Assembly (NCBI GenBank): GCA_002340405.1
Contig: DDLZ01000093.1
Span: 1 to 8,899, forward strand
Origin: Bacteroidales bacterium UBA2559
GTDB taxonomy: Bacteria > Bacteroidota > Bacteroidia > Bacteroidales > Bacteroidaceae
Direction: 5' to 3'
DNA length: 8,899 nucleotides
Shown: positions 1 through 6,967 of the stretch, piece by piece
Position numbering within the stretch: position 1 is the stretch's first letter
How the letters are laid out: each line of letters begins with the position of its first letter
Notes under the pieces: model-generated
What the model was told of the DNA's origin: nothing
The model's database searches: none
The model's input: only the letters and a program-made list of their open reading frames with translations
Translations under genes and position numbers: made by a program

Positions 1-389
1 GTATAGGGGTCTTCAATATGAAAAAGGAGTGGTACCTCTACATAATCGGTCCGTAATTTATAATAGATCTTGTTGTTCTTGTACGGAAATGCAGGATCAA
101 ACAAGACGGTATCACCATAAGGGAAAGCATCTGCGCCGGATGAAGTATTACGTTGGTAGGCACCTTTTTGATTATAGAGCAATTCCACAGTAACAAAGAT
201 GCTTTGTTTGCGATTCAGAGGTAACATCACCAAGCCACCACCATTAAATCCCACTTTTTTAAAGCCATACACTTCATCTCCCTCTACTTGTGAGAGATTC
301 ATACCGGCTACCACACCTCCTATAAACTTCTGAGCTTTAAGGGGAAGCAATAATACTGCAAAAAGGAATAGACAAAAGATTTTCTTCAT
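1..389 (-). CDS. PorT-like outer-membrane beta-barrel protein, 5' part (runs off the window)
   Basis: Reading the minus strand from the ATG at 389-387 gives 129 uninterrupted codons to the window edge; the stop lies outside. The protein starts MKKIFCLFLFAVLLLPLKAQ, a typical signal peptide with likely cleavage after the Ala-Gln region at about residues 19-20. It continues with alternating short strands (FIGGVVAGMNLSQVEGD, then VELLYNQKGAY near residue 70, then YKLRTDYVEVPLLFH near 115). The Gly-rich 'GxxAGxNxSxxxGD' opening and the 'ELLYxQKGA...YxxxPLL' pattern are typical of the small PorT-type outer-membrane beta-barrel family common in Bacteroidetes. The role is unknown; such barrels have varied functions. 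The coding sequence is clearly more AT-rich than the cobalamin operon to the right and is divergent from it, so it is probably not part of that system. The family call is from pattern memory, not a search. Confidence 0.75.
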   Translation of the reverse strand, partial: MKKIFCLFLFAVLLLPLKAQKFIGGVVAGMNLSQVEGDEVYGFKKVGFNGGGLVMLPLNRKQSIFVTVELLYNQKGAYQRNTSSGADAFPYGDTVLFDPAFPYKNNKIYYKLRTDYVEVPLLFHIEDPY

Positions 390-410
390 AATAGCCCTCA
401 ATTCAACCTG

Positions 411-418
411 CAAAGATA
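411..418 (-). promoter_or_regulatory. Bacteroidetes -7 promoter element for the PorT-like gene
   Basis: On the minus strand this octamer reads TATCTTTG, a full match to the Bacteroidetes housekeeping -7 consensus TAnnTTTG. It lies about 21 bases upstream of the minus-strand ATG at 389, which suggests a short leader. No convincing -33 TTTG box is seen at the expected 19-21 bp spacing. Confidence 0.6.
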
Positions 419-489
419 CAATTATTTTAAAAACAGAGGCTACTTTGGTGAATTTTATTTATTTATTCCCTTTTTACAGATATTTTATG

Positions 490-497
490 TATTTTTG
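490..497 (+). promoter_or_regulatory. Candidate -7 element for the cobalamin operon, overlapping riboswitch P1
   Basis: TATTTTTG matches TAnnTTTG at all fixed positions, but no -33 box is visible at 465-470. The same bases supply the 5' strand of the proposed riboswitch P1 helix (493-498). If this is the real -7 element, transcription would start near 501-504 and P1 could not form. If P1 is real, the promoter must lie upstream in the AT-rich 450-488 stretch, where I see no good match. Confidence 0.3.
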
Positions 498-645
498 CCC
501 TGTTTCGGATTAAAAGGGAATCAGGTGTAAATCCTGAACAGTCCCGCTGCTGTAAGCCCTAAAAGGGATGTCAATCTTAAAGCCACTGCCTTATATTAAG
601 GACGGGAAGGCGGACAAACCGGGGTAAGTCAGAAGACCTGCAAGA
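493..645 (+). promoter_or_regulatory. Cobalamin (B12) riboswitch aptamer
   Basis: The conserved blocks of the cobalamin riboswitch appear in order. They are AAAAGGGAATCAGGTG (512-526), AATCCTGAACAG then TCCCGCTGCTGTAA (530-555), GCCACTG (582-588), GGGAAGGCGG (604-613) and the B12 box AGTCAGAAGACCTGC (627-641). TCAGG (521-525) pairs with CCTGA (533-537) to form a local hairpin, and UUUUGC (493-498) can pair with GCAAGA (640-645) as a weak P1. The RNA binds adenosylcobalamin or a related cobamide and normally lowers expression of the genes behind it. It sits on the same strand as the DUF4465-btuB-btuG-btuF operon that starts at 772. The order and wording of the blocks leave little doubt about the class; the exact ends are approximate. 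Confidence 0.95.
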
Positions 646-771
646 TGTTTTTATGCCGGAAGTTCTCGAGGAAAGAGCCGGGGCGTCTTAATCCAAAGCA
701 CTCGTCCAAATCTCTCGGTCACTTGTGGTGTAACACTGCCGGGATTCAGTAACTTTTAACTTTATAAGAAC
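646..771 (+). promoter_or_regulatory. Riboswitch leader / presumed expression platform
   Basis: About 125 bases separate the B12 box from the first start codon. I see no strong GC-rich hairpin followed by a U-run, so a simple intrinsic terminator is not evident and control may act on translation or by another route. Visible pieces are a weak stem from CCGG (656-659) and CUC (665-667) with GAG (675-677) and CCGG (678-681), and a perfect 7-nt complement between TTAATCC (688-694) and GGATTAA (507-513) in the 5' part of the aptamer. The region before the ATG (750-771) is AT-rich with no Shine-Dalgarno, as is usual in Bacteroidetes. A 35-codon open frame (645-752) also lies here. Confidence 0.5.
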
Positions 772-1515
772 ATGAAAAAAATTTATTCGATTGCTTTGGT
801 TGCCCTCACAATGGGCTTTGTGTTTGTCTCTTGCGATAATGAGAAAGAAGAGCCGATAAAATCATACACCCTATCGGTAAGTCTTGAAAAGAGCGACTCC
901 GTCTATCTCGGTACAGACACCGCAAACATCTCGGGTTACTACTTTAGAGATGATTTTTCCGTGGACCCATTCGTTTTGACACATTCATTCGGCAAATGGG
1001 GCTTTGGCGAGGGATTTACCATTTCAAGCTGTGCCGATAACACCACACCCGGCTATACCAATCTTTCAGCCGTAACCCGCAAGGGCGTAAAGAGCAATGC
1101 CTATTTTATAGCCAACACCGGAGGTGCGGCATACGGCGGACTCTTGGCCGAGATATCGTTTAAGGATGGCAAGGCCTACAATGCCAAAGAGTGCTATGTG
1201 ACCAACAGCACCTACGCCTATCTGGTTATCAAAAACCATGATGACGGAATGGGCTCGCACGGGATCAAACAGTGGACCCAATCGGACAGCTTTACATTGA
1301 CCATTACCGGTTATAATGACCGCACAAAGACCGGAACAGTTGATTTCAAACTGGCCGACGGTATGAAGATAGTGGATAACTGGGAACATGTTGACCTTTC
1401 AACATTGGGAAAGGTTACGCGCATAACCTTTGTACTCTCATCAACCGACAACGGAGATTGGGGCATGAACACCCCATCCTATTTCTGTCTGGACCAACTT
1501 ACGGTGACAGAGTGA
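772..1515 (+). CDS. DUF4465-type surface lipoprotein, first gene of the B12 operon
   Basis: This 247-residue lipoprotein has a signal peptide of about 20 residues ending in a lipobox (VFVSC) with the lipid-bearing Cys at position 21. The residues right after it, DNEKEE, are strongly acidic, which in Bacteroidetes favours export to the outer face of the outer membrane. The rest is a beta-rich domain: GTDTANISGYYFRDD near residues 47-61, WGFGEGFTISSCAD at about 76-89, LVIKNHDDGMG at about 151-161, and a jelly-roll-like end FVLSSTDNGDWGMNTPSYFC at 221-240. This matches my memory of the DUF4465 family, often encoded in Bacteroidetes cobamide loci. Its position directly behind the B12 riboswitch and 7 bp before btuB suggests an accessory cobamide-capture role at the surface; that role is inferred. 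Other accessory lipoproteins of such loci (for example BtuH) are known to bind B12, but I cannot claim this one is an orthologue. The start is the only good Met preceding a signal peptide. Confidence 0.8.
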   Translation: MKKIYSIALVALTMGFVFVSCDNEKEEPIKSYTLSVSLEKSDSVYLGTDTANISGYYFRDDFSVDPFVLTHSFGKWGFGEGFTISSCADNTTPGYTNLSAVTRKGVKSNAYFIANTGGAAYGGLLAEISFKDGKAYNAKECYVTNSTYAYLVIKNHDDGMGSHGIKQWTQSDSFTLTITGYNDRTKTGTVDFKLADGMKIVDNWEHVDLSTLGKVTRITFVLSSTDNGDWGMNTPSYFCLDQLTVTE

Positions 1516-1522
1516 TCCGTAT

Positions 1523-3523
1523 ATGACTTCGGTCTATAAAAAATGTTTGACAATAGCCTGCGCCCTGTGCCTCTTGTTTTTTGAGGTGCAGGGCAAGGCG
1601 CTGTCAGACACTGTCCGGACCGAGGTCATTCAGGAGGTCACGGTTTACGGTGCACGAGGATCGGACGTAAGCTCCGTATCGACCGCTAAGAGTGCCGACC
1701 GGAAGCTCATGGAAGCTGCATCGGCACTGCAAATATCCGATGTGCTAAAATATTTCAGCGGCGCCACGGTCAAGGATTACGGGGGCATAGGGGGACTCAA
1801 AACCGTGTCGGTGCGCGGACTCGGAGCCACACACACGGCCGTTGCGTATGACGGCGTCATTATTACCGACAATCAGACCGGACAGATTGACCTGGGCCGT
1901 TTTTCGGCAAGCCGGACAGAATCTGTAAGGCTGGTAAGCGGACCCGATAACGACCTGCTGCAGACTGCGGCTATGGCTGCTCAGGCGGCTGCGCTGACGG
2001 TGAACAGCTACCGGCCCCGGCTTGAGACCGGAAAAGCGCAATGCAACGCTGAGGTCAAGTACGGCAGTTTCAACACCGTTTCGGCCCTGGCAGGCGTCGA
2101 TCTCCTTGCAAGCCGGAACAACACCCTATCGCTGCAGACCGAATGGCTCAAGACCGATGGCGACTACCCCTACATACAGGATAATGCCGGCAACTCACAA
2201 AGGAAAATTCGTGACAATTCTAACGTACGGCGCCTAAGGGCGGAAGCGGCGCTGTTCAGCACCCTGACCGACAACACAGAGCTGTCGGTAAGAGGATATT
2301 GGTTCCTATCCGAACAGGGTCTGCCCGCCAACATTCTATATAACGACAATGCGGCCCGGGAACATTTATGGAATCGCAACGGCTTTGCTCAGGCTTCGCT
2401 CAAGACATACCCTGCCAAACGTATGACGCTGCTCTTCAATGCAAAATACGGCGAATCCTACACCCGCTATCTGAACCCCGGCATTAATAACAGCATGGGT
2501 AAACTGGACAACCGTTACAACGAGCAGGAGGGCTACCTGTCAGGAGTGCTCCTCTACCGTCTTGCAGAGAGGCTCTCGGCCTCGGTAGCCGCTGACGGCC
2601 GCTACTCACGGTTTGACAACGGCAACGGCGATGAACAGGCGCGCCCTGCCCGGCTTACCCTTAACAGTTCGTCTGCTATCAAATACGCATCGGAAAGAAC
2701 AGTGCTGACCGCCAGGCTCAACCATGTGGTAACCGCCGAGAAGACCCTGCTGAATGAAGCGACACGGAACTATAACAATCTATCGCCCGTAATAGGAGTG
2801 AACTGGACAGCACTGCCGGCGGCAGGACTGCATCTGAGAGCATCGTACAGCACCACTTACCGGCTGCCCACATTCAACGACCTCTATTTCGAACAGATTG
2901 GCCGCCGTGACCTGAGACCGGAAAAAGGCAGCGTCAAATCAATAGGAGCGGTCATCGGGCATGAAACCGAAAAGCTGGCCATCTCCCTGTATGCCGATCT
3001 CTTCGACAGCAGTTTGACCGACCGCATAATGGCTGTACCCGGCAAAAACACCGCCGTATGGATGATGAAAAACATAGGCTGTGTGGTTACTCACGGAGTA
3101 GAAAGCGGACTGGAGATTGAGTCCGCAAGCGGAAAGATCCGTCCCGCAGTCAATCTCTCCTACACCTACCAGCGCTCCATGGACAAATCCGACAAAACCA
3201 GCTATACCTGGAACCACCAACTGCCCTATACCCCGCGGCACTCGGCATCGGCAGTGGTATGGGTCGTCTCCAAATGGCTCAACATGAGTGCAAACTGGCT
3301 CTACAGCGGCGAATACTTCAGCAACAGCTACAACGGACCCGAATATCGCATGCCCGCGTATTACGAGATAGGCTGTTCTCTGTGGCGTGAATTCAATCTA
3401 AGAGATTACACATTTACAGTACAGTCCGAGTGTATCAACCTGACTGACAGCCGTTATGAGCTGGTCCGCAACTATCCCATGCCGGGAAGGCAGTTCCGTC
3501 TTAAACTTAAAATAGCGCTATAA
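1523..3523 (+). CDS. btuB: BtuB-type TonB-dependent outer-membrane cobamide receptor
   Basis: At 666 residues this is normal length for a TonB-dependent receptor without the extra N-terminal domain of SusC proteins. A signal peptide covers about residues 1-25. The TonB-box region TEVIQEVTVYG follows at 33-43. The plug is at about 45-165, with ISDVLKYFSGATVKDYGG (71-88), the hallmark VSVRGLGATHTAVAYDGV (95-112) and VRLVSGPDN (135-143). The barrel runs from about 172 to the end, with a typical receptor motif LRASYSTTYRLPTFNDLYF before RRDLRPEKG at about 455-470. It is expected to import cobamides across the outer membrane with TonB/ExbBD energy, partnered by the BtuG lipoprotein encoded next. 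Substrate assignment rests on the riboswitch and neighbours. The last residue is Leu, whereas most outer-membrane barrels end in an aromatic residue. The ATG lies 7 bp after the previous stop, and its own stop shares a base with the next ATG (TAATG). Confidence 0.9.
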   Translation: MTSVYKKCLTIACALCLLFFEVQGKALSDTVRTEVIQEVTVYGARGSDVSSVSTAKSADRKLMEAASALQISDVLKYFSGATVKDYGGIGGLKTVSVRGLGATHTAVAYDGVIITDNQTGQIDLGRFSASRTESVRLVSGPDNDLLQTAAMAAQAAALTVNSYRPRLETGKAQCNAEVKYGSFNTVSALAGVDLLASRNNTLSLQTEWLKTDGDYPYIQDNAGNSQRKIRDNSNVRRLRAEAALFSTLTDNTELSVRGYWFLSEQGLPANILYNDNAAREHLWNRNGFAQASLKTYPAKRMTLLFNAKYGESYTRYLNPGINNSMGKLDNRYNEQEGYLSGVLLYRLAERLSASVAADGRYSRFDNGNGDEQARPARLTLNSSSAIKYASERTVLTARLNHVVTAEKTLLNEATRNYNNLSPVIGVNWTALPAAGLHLRASYSTTYRLPTFNDLYFEQIGRRDLRPEKGSVKSIGAVIGHETEKLAISLYADLFDSSLTDRIMAVPGKNTAVWMMKNIGCVVTHGVESGLEIESASGKIRPAVNLSYTYQRSMDKSDKTSYTWNHQLPYTPRHSASAVVWVVSKWLNMSANWLYSGEYFSNSYNGPEYRMPAYYEIGCSLWREFNLRDYTFTVQSECINLTDSRYELVRNYPMPGRQFRLKLKIAL

Positions 3524-5448
3524 TGAAAAATGCGGCCATACCGTTTATGCTGACTGCGCTCGTCACCCTCCTTTCGTGTGACCCCGAACCTCTGCTGATA
3601 GAACAGACAGTCGGTGCAACCGACAACAATCACAGCGGTATGTTCATACTCTCCGAAGGTCTTTTCAACCAAAACAACAGCTCGCTGTCGTGGATAGACT
3701 TCAGCACCGGCCTGCCTGACTCCTGGACAGACGGGAACAACCGCTCCTACGACTCTTTTCTTAAAGCCAACGGCCGCCGTTTGGGTGACACGGCCAACGA
3801 CATGTTGCTTTACGGGAGCCGTCTCTATATAGCAGTATCGGAATCCAGCACAATCGAGGTGGTCGATGCCGCCACCTGCCGTTCAATAAAACAGCTCAGC
3901 ATGATGACCGACGGCAAAGCCGGACAGCCCCGCCACCTGACAGCTTATGAGGGATTCGTATATGTCTGCTCTTTTGACGGCACGGTATCGAGAATTGATA
4001 CGCTGACACTGGTCTCAGATGCCGCTGTCCGTGTAGGCCGTAACCCAGACGGAATATGCTGTGCAGCAGGAAAACTCTATGTCTCCAACTCGGGCGGACT
4101 GGATTTCAACAGGCCCGACAGCACCGTATCGGTCATTGACACAAAGACATTTACCGAAATCGCCCGCATAACGGTGCACCCCAATCCCGGCTTCATCTAT
4201 GCTGACAATAACAGCGTCTATGTAATATCAAGGGGTATATTTGACTATGGCACAATGGATTACGACAGCCGTCTGCACCGTATCGATACCGGGACCGATC
4301 AGGTGACCCATACATACAATCTGCCCATCCTGAATATGTCTGTTGCCGACGGCAAAGCCTGGTTCTACGGCTACGGCAAAGGCGGCACCATTCAGGTCCT
4401 GGATCTTGCCGCCGGCATCATTACAGACTCCGATTTCATAACCGACGGCACCGTTATAGAGTGCCCCTACTCCATCACGGCAGACCGGATAAGCGGCAGG
4501 CTTTACGTAACCGATGCCGCCGACTATGTCACCCCCGGCTCCCTTCTCTGCTTCAGCCCCGACGGACGTCTCTTATACCGTATAAAGGGTATAGGCATCA
4601 ATCCCAACAGTATCAGCCTGTGTGATTTCAAGGTAAGACCTGCATCAGCGCAGCAGGAAGAGCAGCTTAAAGGACACGTATCGAAGGTATTCGAGTATCG
4701 TCCCGCTCCGGGACAGTTCGTGAATCTGCTTCCCGAATATGTTGAGACCGATGATGCCAACTCCATGGCCCTGAAATGTCTGAATGCCCTTAGAGGGAAC
4801 AGCATGATCACCCTTGGCGGACTGGGCGGCTACGTGACGGTGGGATTTGACGGACCGATAGTGAATGTCGAGGGGATGGACTTCGGGATTGACGGCAATT
4901 TCATAACCGGAGGAGCCGAACCCGGCATAGTATGGGTCAGTGCCGATGTAAACCTCAACGGCCTGCCCGATGACCCGTGGTACGAAATAGCAGGCTCCGA
5001 GCACAAGGCCGGACGCGTAATAAGCAACTACACCGTAACCTACAGCCGGCCCTCGAATCCCGACGGCAGTCCCGCCTGGAGAGGCTCCGACGGCAGGAGC
5101 GGCAGCATACTCCGCAACACATTCCACAAACAGCCCTACTATCCGCAGTGGTACGCCGAAAAGGAGGTCAGCTTCACCGTCACCCTGCTGCCCGACAACA
5201 TGAGTTACAGCGATGGGATCTGGACAATGGCATCATTCGGATGGGGATATGCCGACAATCTGCCCAACGGCACCGACGGCTCCCGCTTTGACATAGACTG
5301 GGCAATACTCCCCGACGGCACACCCGCCCTTCTGGACCATATTGACTTTATAAAAGTGCAGACCGGAGTGATTGGCTGCAACAGCATAACCGGCGAACTC
5401 TCCACCGAGGTCTCCAAAATATTCAACCTCAATCCGCAAGACAGATGA
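3523..5448 (+). CDS. btuG: BtuG-type beta-propeller surface lipoprotein fused to a C-terminal surface-protein module
   Basis: The 641-residue product has a signal peptide ending in a lipobox (TLLSC, Cys19) followed by DPEP, acidic enough to suggest surface display. Residues of about 38-370 are a YncE/BtuG-like propeller with repeated blade motifs: MLLYGSRLYIAVSESSTIEVVD (94-115), GFVYVCSFDGTVSRIDT (144-160), GKLYVSNSG (183-191), TVSVIDTKTFTEIARI (201-216), and a last blade ISGRLYVTDAAD (323-334). BtuG proteins bind cobamides very tightly and sit as a lid on BtuB. Canonical BtuG is only about 370-400 residues. Here residues of about 386-641 form a second module with MDFGIDGNF (452-460), the calcium-loop-like DVNLNGLPDDPWYEIAGSE (475-493), FGWGYADNLPNG (572-583) and IDFIKVQTGV then GELSTEV near 607-630. 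This module resembles a widespread Bacteroidetes cell-surface protein usually encoded separately. The gene overlaps btuB by one base and btuF by four, so it is translated within the operon. I see no frame break between the modules. Confidence 0.87.
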   Translation: MKNAAIPFMLTALVTLLSCDPEPLLIEQTVGATDNNHSGMFILSEGLFNQNNSSLSWIDFSTGLPDSWTDGNNRSYDSFLKANGRRLGDTANDMLLYGSRLYIAVSESSTIEVVDAATCRSIKQLSMMTDGKAGQPRHLTAYEGFVYVCSFDGTVSRIDTLTLVSDAAVRVGRNPDGICCAAGKLYVSNSGGLDFNRPDSTVSVIDTKTFTEIARITVHPNPGFIYADNNSVYVISRGIFDYGTMDYDSRLHRIDTGTDQVTHTYNLPILNMSVADGKAWFYGYGKGGTIQVLDLAAGIITDSDFITDGTVIECPYSITADRISGRLYVTDAADYVTPGSLLCFSPDGRLLYRIKGIGINPNSISLCDFKVRPASAQQEEQLKGHVSKVFEYRPAPGQFVNLLPEYVETDDANSMALKCLNALRGNSMITLGGLGGYVTVGFDGPIVNVEGMDFGIDGNFITGGAEPGIVWVSADVNLNGLPDDPWYEIAGSEHKAGRVISNYTVTYSRPSNPDGSPAWRGSDGRSGSILRNTFHKQPYYPQWYAEKEVSFTVTLLPDNMSYSDGIWTMASFGWGYADNLPNGTDGSRFDIDWAILPDGTPALLDHIDFIKVQTGVIGCNSITGELSTEVSKIFNLNPQDR

Positions 5449-6566
5449 AAATAAAAGAGGCGCTTACACTAATATCGGTTCTCATAATTACGGCCTGCTC
5501 GGGTGCATACCATTTCAACAGCGAGGAGAGCATAATGGAGTATGCAACCTACATAGCGCTGGATGACACCCCGCAAGGCTTCACGGCGCATATAGCCAAT
5601 CCCTGGAAAAAGAACCGGCTCCTGCACTCCTACAGATTCACAACCAGCGAACCTACCCGGTATAGTTTCTCTACGACCGGCAACACTGTAAATATACCTC
5701 TTAAAAGGGTGATTGTAATGACCAACAGCCTGGCCCGTCTTATGGTTGAACTTGGAGTAGAGGATTGCATAGCCGGAGTTTGCGAGCCGGAACATATATC
5801 GGACAGCCTAATCAATGCCCGCATAGCTCAGGGCGCAATTGCTGCCTGCGGCAACAGTATGTATCCCATCATAGAGAAGATAATGGAGCTTAACCCCGAT
5901 GCCATTATGGTATCCCCATTCGAGGAGACCGGCTACGGACAGCTTGAAAAACTGGGTATTCCCCTGCTGGAGTGCGCCGACTATATGGAGACCTCGCCGC
6001 TGGGCCGCGCCGAATGGATACGGTTCTACGGCCGGCTGTTTGGCGTCCCGGAGCGTTCCGACTCACTGTTCAACGAGATAAGCGCCGCCTACCTTAACCT
6101 CTGTCAGTTAGCCGCCGGCGCCTCCACCCGTCCCAAAGTCATGCTCGAAACCCGCAGCGGTTCGGCCTGGTACACGGCGGGAGGAGCCAGCACCATTGGC
6201 CGGATGATATCCGATGCCGGTGCCGAATACCTGTTTGCCGATAACAAAAACAGCGGCTCAGTGCCGCTGTCATTCGAAACCGTTTACGAAAGGGCTTCAC
6301 AGGCTGATGTCTGGCTGCTAAAAAACAATGGAAACACCAAGCTAACCTATGATCTTCTGGAAGCCGATTTCAAACCATACGCATCGTTCAAGCCCTTCAA
6401 AACAAAGAACATTTGGGTATGCGATGTCCACCGCGTACCCTATTTCGAACTTACATCGTTCCATCCGGAACTGCTGCTAAGCGATTTCATCTCCATATTC
6501 CATCCGGAAATCTTTTCGGATACAGACTATACAATGCAGTTCTATCATCCGCTGGACCTGGATTAG
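5445..6566 (+). CDS. btuF: BtuF-type periplasmic cobamide-binding lipoprotein
   Basis: This 373-residue protein starts at an ATG overlapping the btuG stop (ATGA). Its signal peptide ends in the lipobox IITAC (Cys18). The residues that follow, SGAYHFN, lack an acidic surface signal, so it should stay anchored facing the periplasm. Residues of about 80-355 form a FecB/BtuF (TroA-like) binding fold. The first lobe opens with PLKRVIVMTNSLARLMVELGVEDCIAGV (85-112), followed by IIEKIMELNPDAIMVSP (142-158). The second lobe carries RPKVMLETRSGSAWYTAGG (229-247), the partial motif TIGRMISDAGAEYLF (250-264) and SFETVYERASQADVWLL (276-292). It ends with SFHPELLLSDFISIFHPEIF (338-357), typical of BtuF/FepB-like proteins. 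It would pass cobamide to BtuCD, which is not encoded in the window. The N-terminal extension of about 65 residues before the fold is longer than in E. coli BtuF but usual in Bacteroidetes homologues. Confidence 0.88.
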   Translation: MKIKEALTLISVLIITACSGAYHFNSEESIMEYATYIALDDTPQGFTAHIANPWKKNRLLHSYRFTTSEPTRYSFSTTGNTVNIPLKRVIVMTNSLARLMVELGVEDCIAGVCEPEHISDSLINARIAQGAIAACGNSMYPIIEKIMELNPDAIMVSPFEETGYGQLEKLGIPLLECADYMETSPLGRAEWIRFYGRLFGVPERSDSLFNEISAAYLNLCQLAAGASTRPKVMLETRSGSAWYTAGGASTIGRMISDAGAEYLFADNKNSGSVPLSFETVYERASQADVWLLKNNGNTKLTYDLLEADFKPYASFKPFKTKNIWVCDVHRVPYFELTSFHPELLLSDFISIFHPEIFSDTDYTMQFYHPLDLD

Positions 6567-6577
6567 CAGGATTAGCA
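6560..6577. repeat. 9-bp tandem duplication at the convergent gene junction
   Basis: GGATTAGCA occurs twice back to back (6560-6568 and 6569-6577). The first copy contains the btuF stop TAG (6564-6566); the second contains the TAA stop of the minus-strand gene (read from 6574 to 6572). Only five bases separate the two convergent reading frames, and no terminator hairpin is visible between them. Confidence 0.85.
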
Positions 6578-6967
6578 GCCGACAATAAGGCGTGCAATGT
6601 TACGGTCAACCGTACCCTTATACTTACGCGACCAGACTCCGCCTATCGAGATAAGATACTCCAAATCAGAGGCCGGAACAATGTTCCTGCCCTCGGCAGG
6701 AGTTGAAAACTCGGCCTTTATATGAGCCAGAGTACAGGCTGTGGAGATGAAAGTCTTCATCTCCTCGGTACAGCCGGTGAAGACCACTGTGTCGCCCCGA
6801 CGGAAATCCTTAACCATCAGCCCGTAAGCCATCTTACGGACCTGCTCCTCAAAAACCTTGGGAGAGACGTTTGTCCAAACCCCCTCAACCGGAGCTGTAA
6901 GCTCTGCATCCCCCACCAGGTTTTTGAGTGAAAAAGGACTATGATCTAAAGAAGAAATTGTTGTCAT
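6572..6967 (-). CDS. Short protein resembling the N-terminal part of an AMP-binding (ANL) enzyme
   Basis: The 131-residue frame starts with an ATG overlapping the upstream SGNH-hydrolase stop by four bases, so the two are probably translationally coupled. Residues of about 30-86 look like the first subdomain of acyl-CoA synthetase/AMP-ligase proteins: VSPKVFEEQVRKMAYGLMVKDFRRGDTVVF (34-63), then a short helix TFISTACTLAHIKAEFSTP (72-90), corresponding to the usual 'AxGLxxxGxxxGDxV...AxLKAGxxxxP' pattern. The family's ATP-binding P-loop (TSGTTGxPK-like), the central YGxTE motif and the C-terminal lid are all missing, since the protein ends about 40 residues later. It therefore cannot be a working adenylating enzyme. 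It may be a truncated remnant, or a stand-alone acyl-group binding or partner protein for the hydrolase. The conserved overlap with the upstream gene favours a real expressed gene. The family resemblance is my reading of the pattern and needs a profile search. Confidence 0.6.
   Translation of the reverse strand: MTTISSLDHSPFSLKNLVGDAELTAPVEGVWTNVSPKVFEEQVRKMAYGLMVKDFRRGDTVVFTGCTEEMKTFISTACTLAHIKAEFSTPAEGRNIVPASDLEYLISIGGVWSRKYKGTVDRNIARLIVGC

Noticed and set aside
656..694. Leader hairpin as a transcription terminator
   Set aside because: The possible CCGG/CCGG stem has a large bulge and no following U-run.
4645..5127. 160-codon open frame on the minus strand
   Set aside because: It lies entirely inside btuG, has Gly/Ala/Val-rich low-complexity composition with no domain, and is best explained as a shadow of the GC-rich coding strand.
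6413..6931. Plus-strand open frames over the end of btuF and the ANL-like gene
   Set aside because: They overlap better-supported genes in other frames and show no motifs; the minus-strand frame has a 4-base overlap with the hydrolase and family resemblance.
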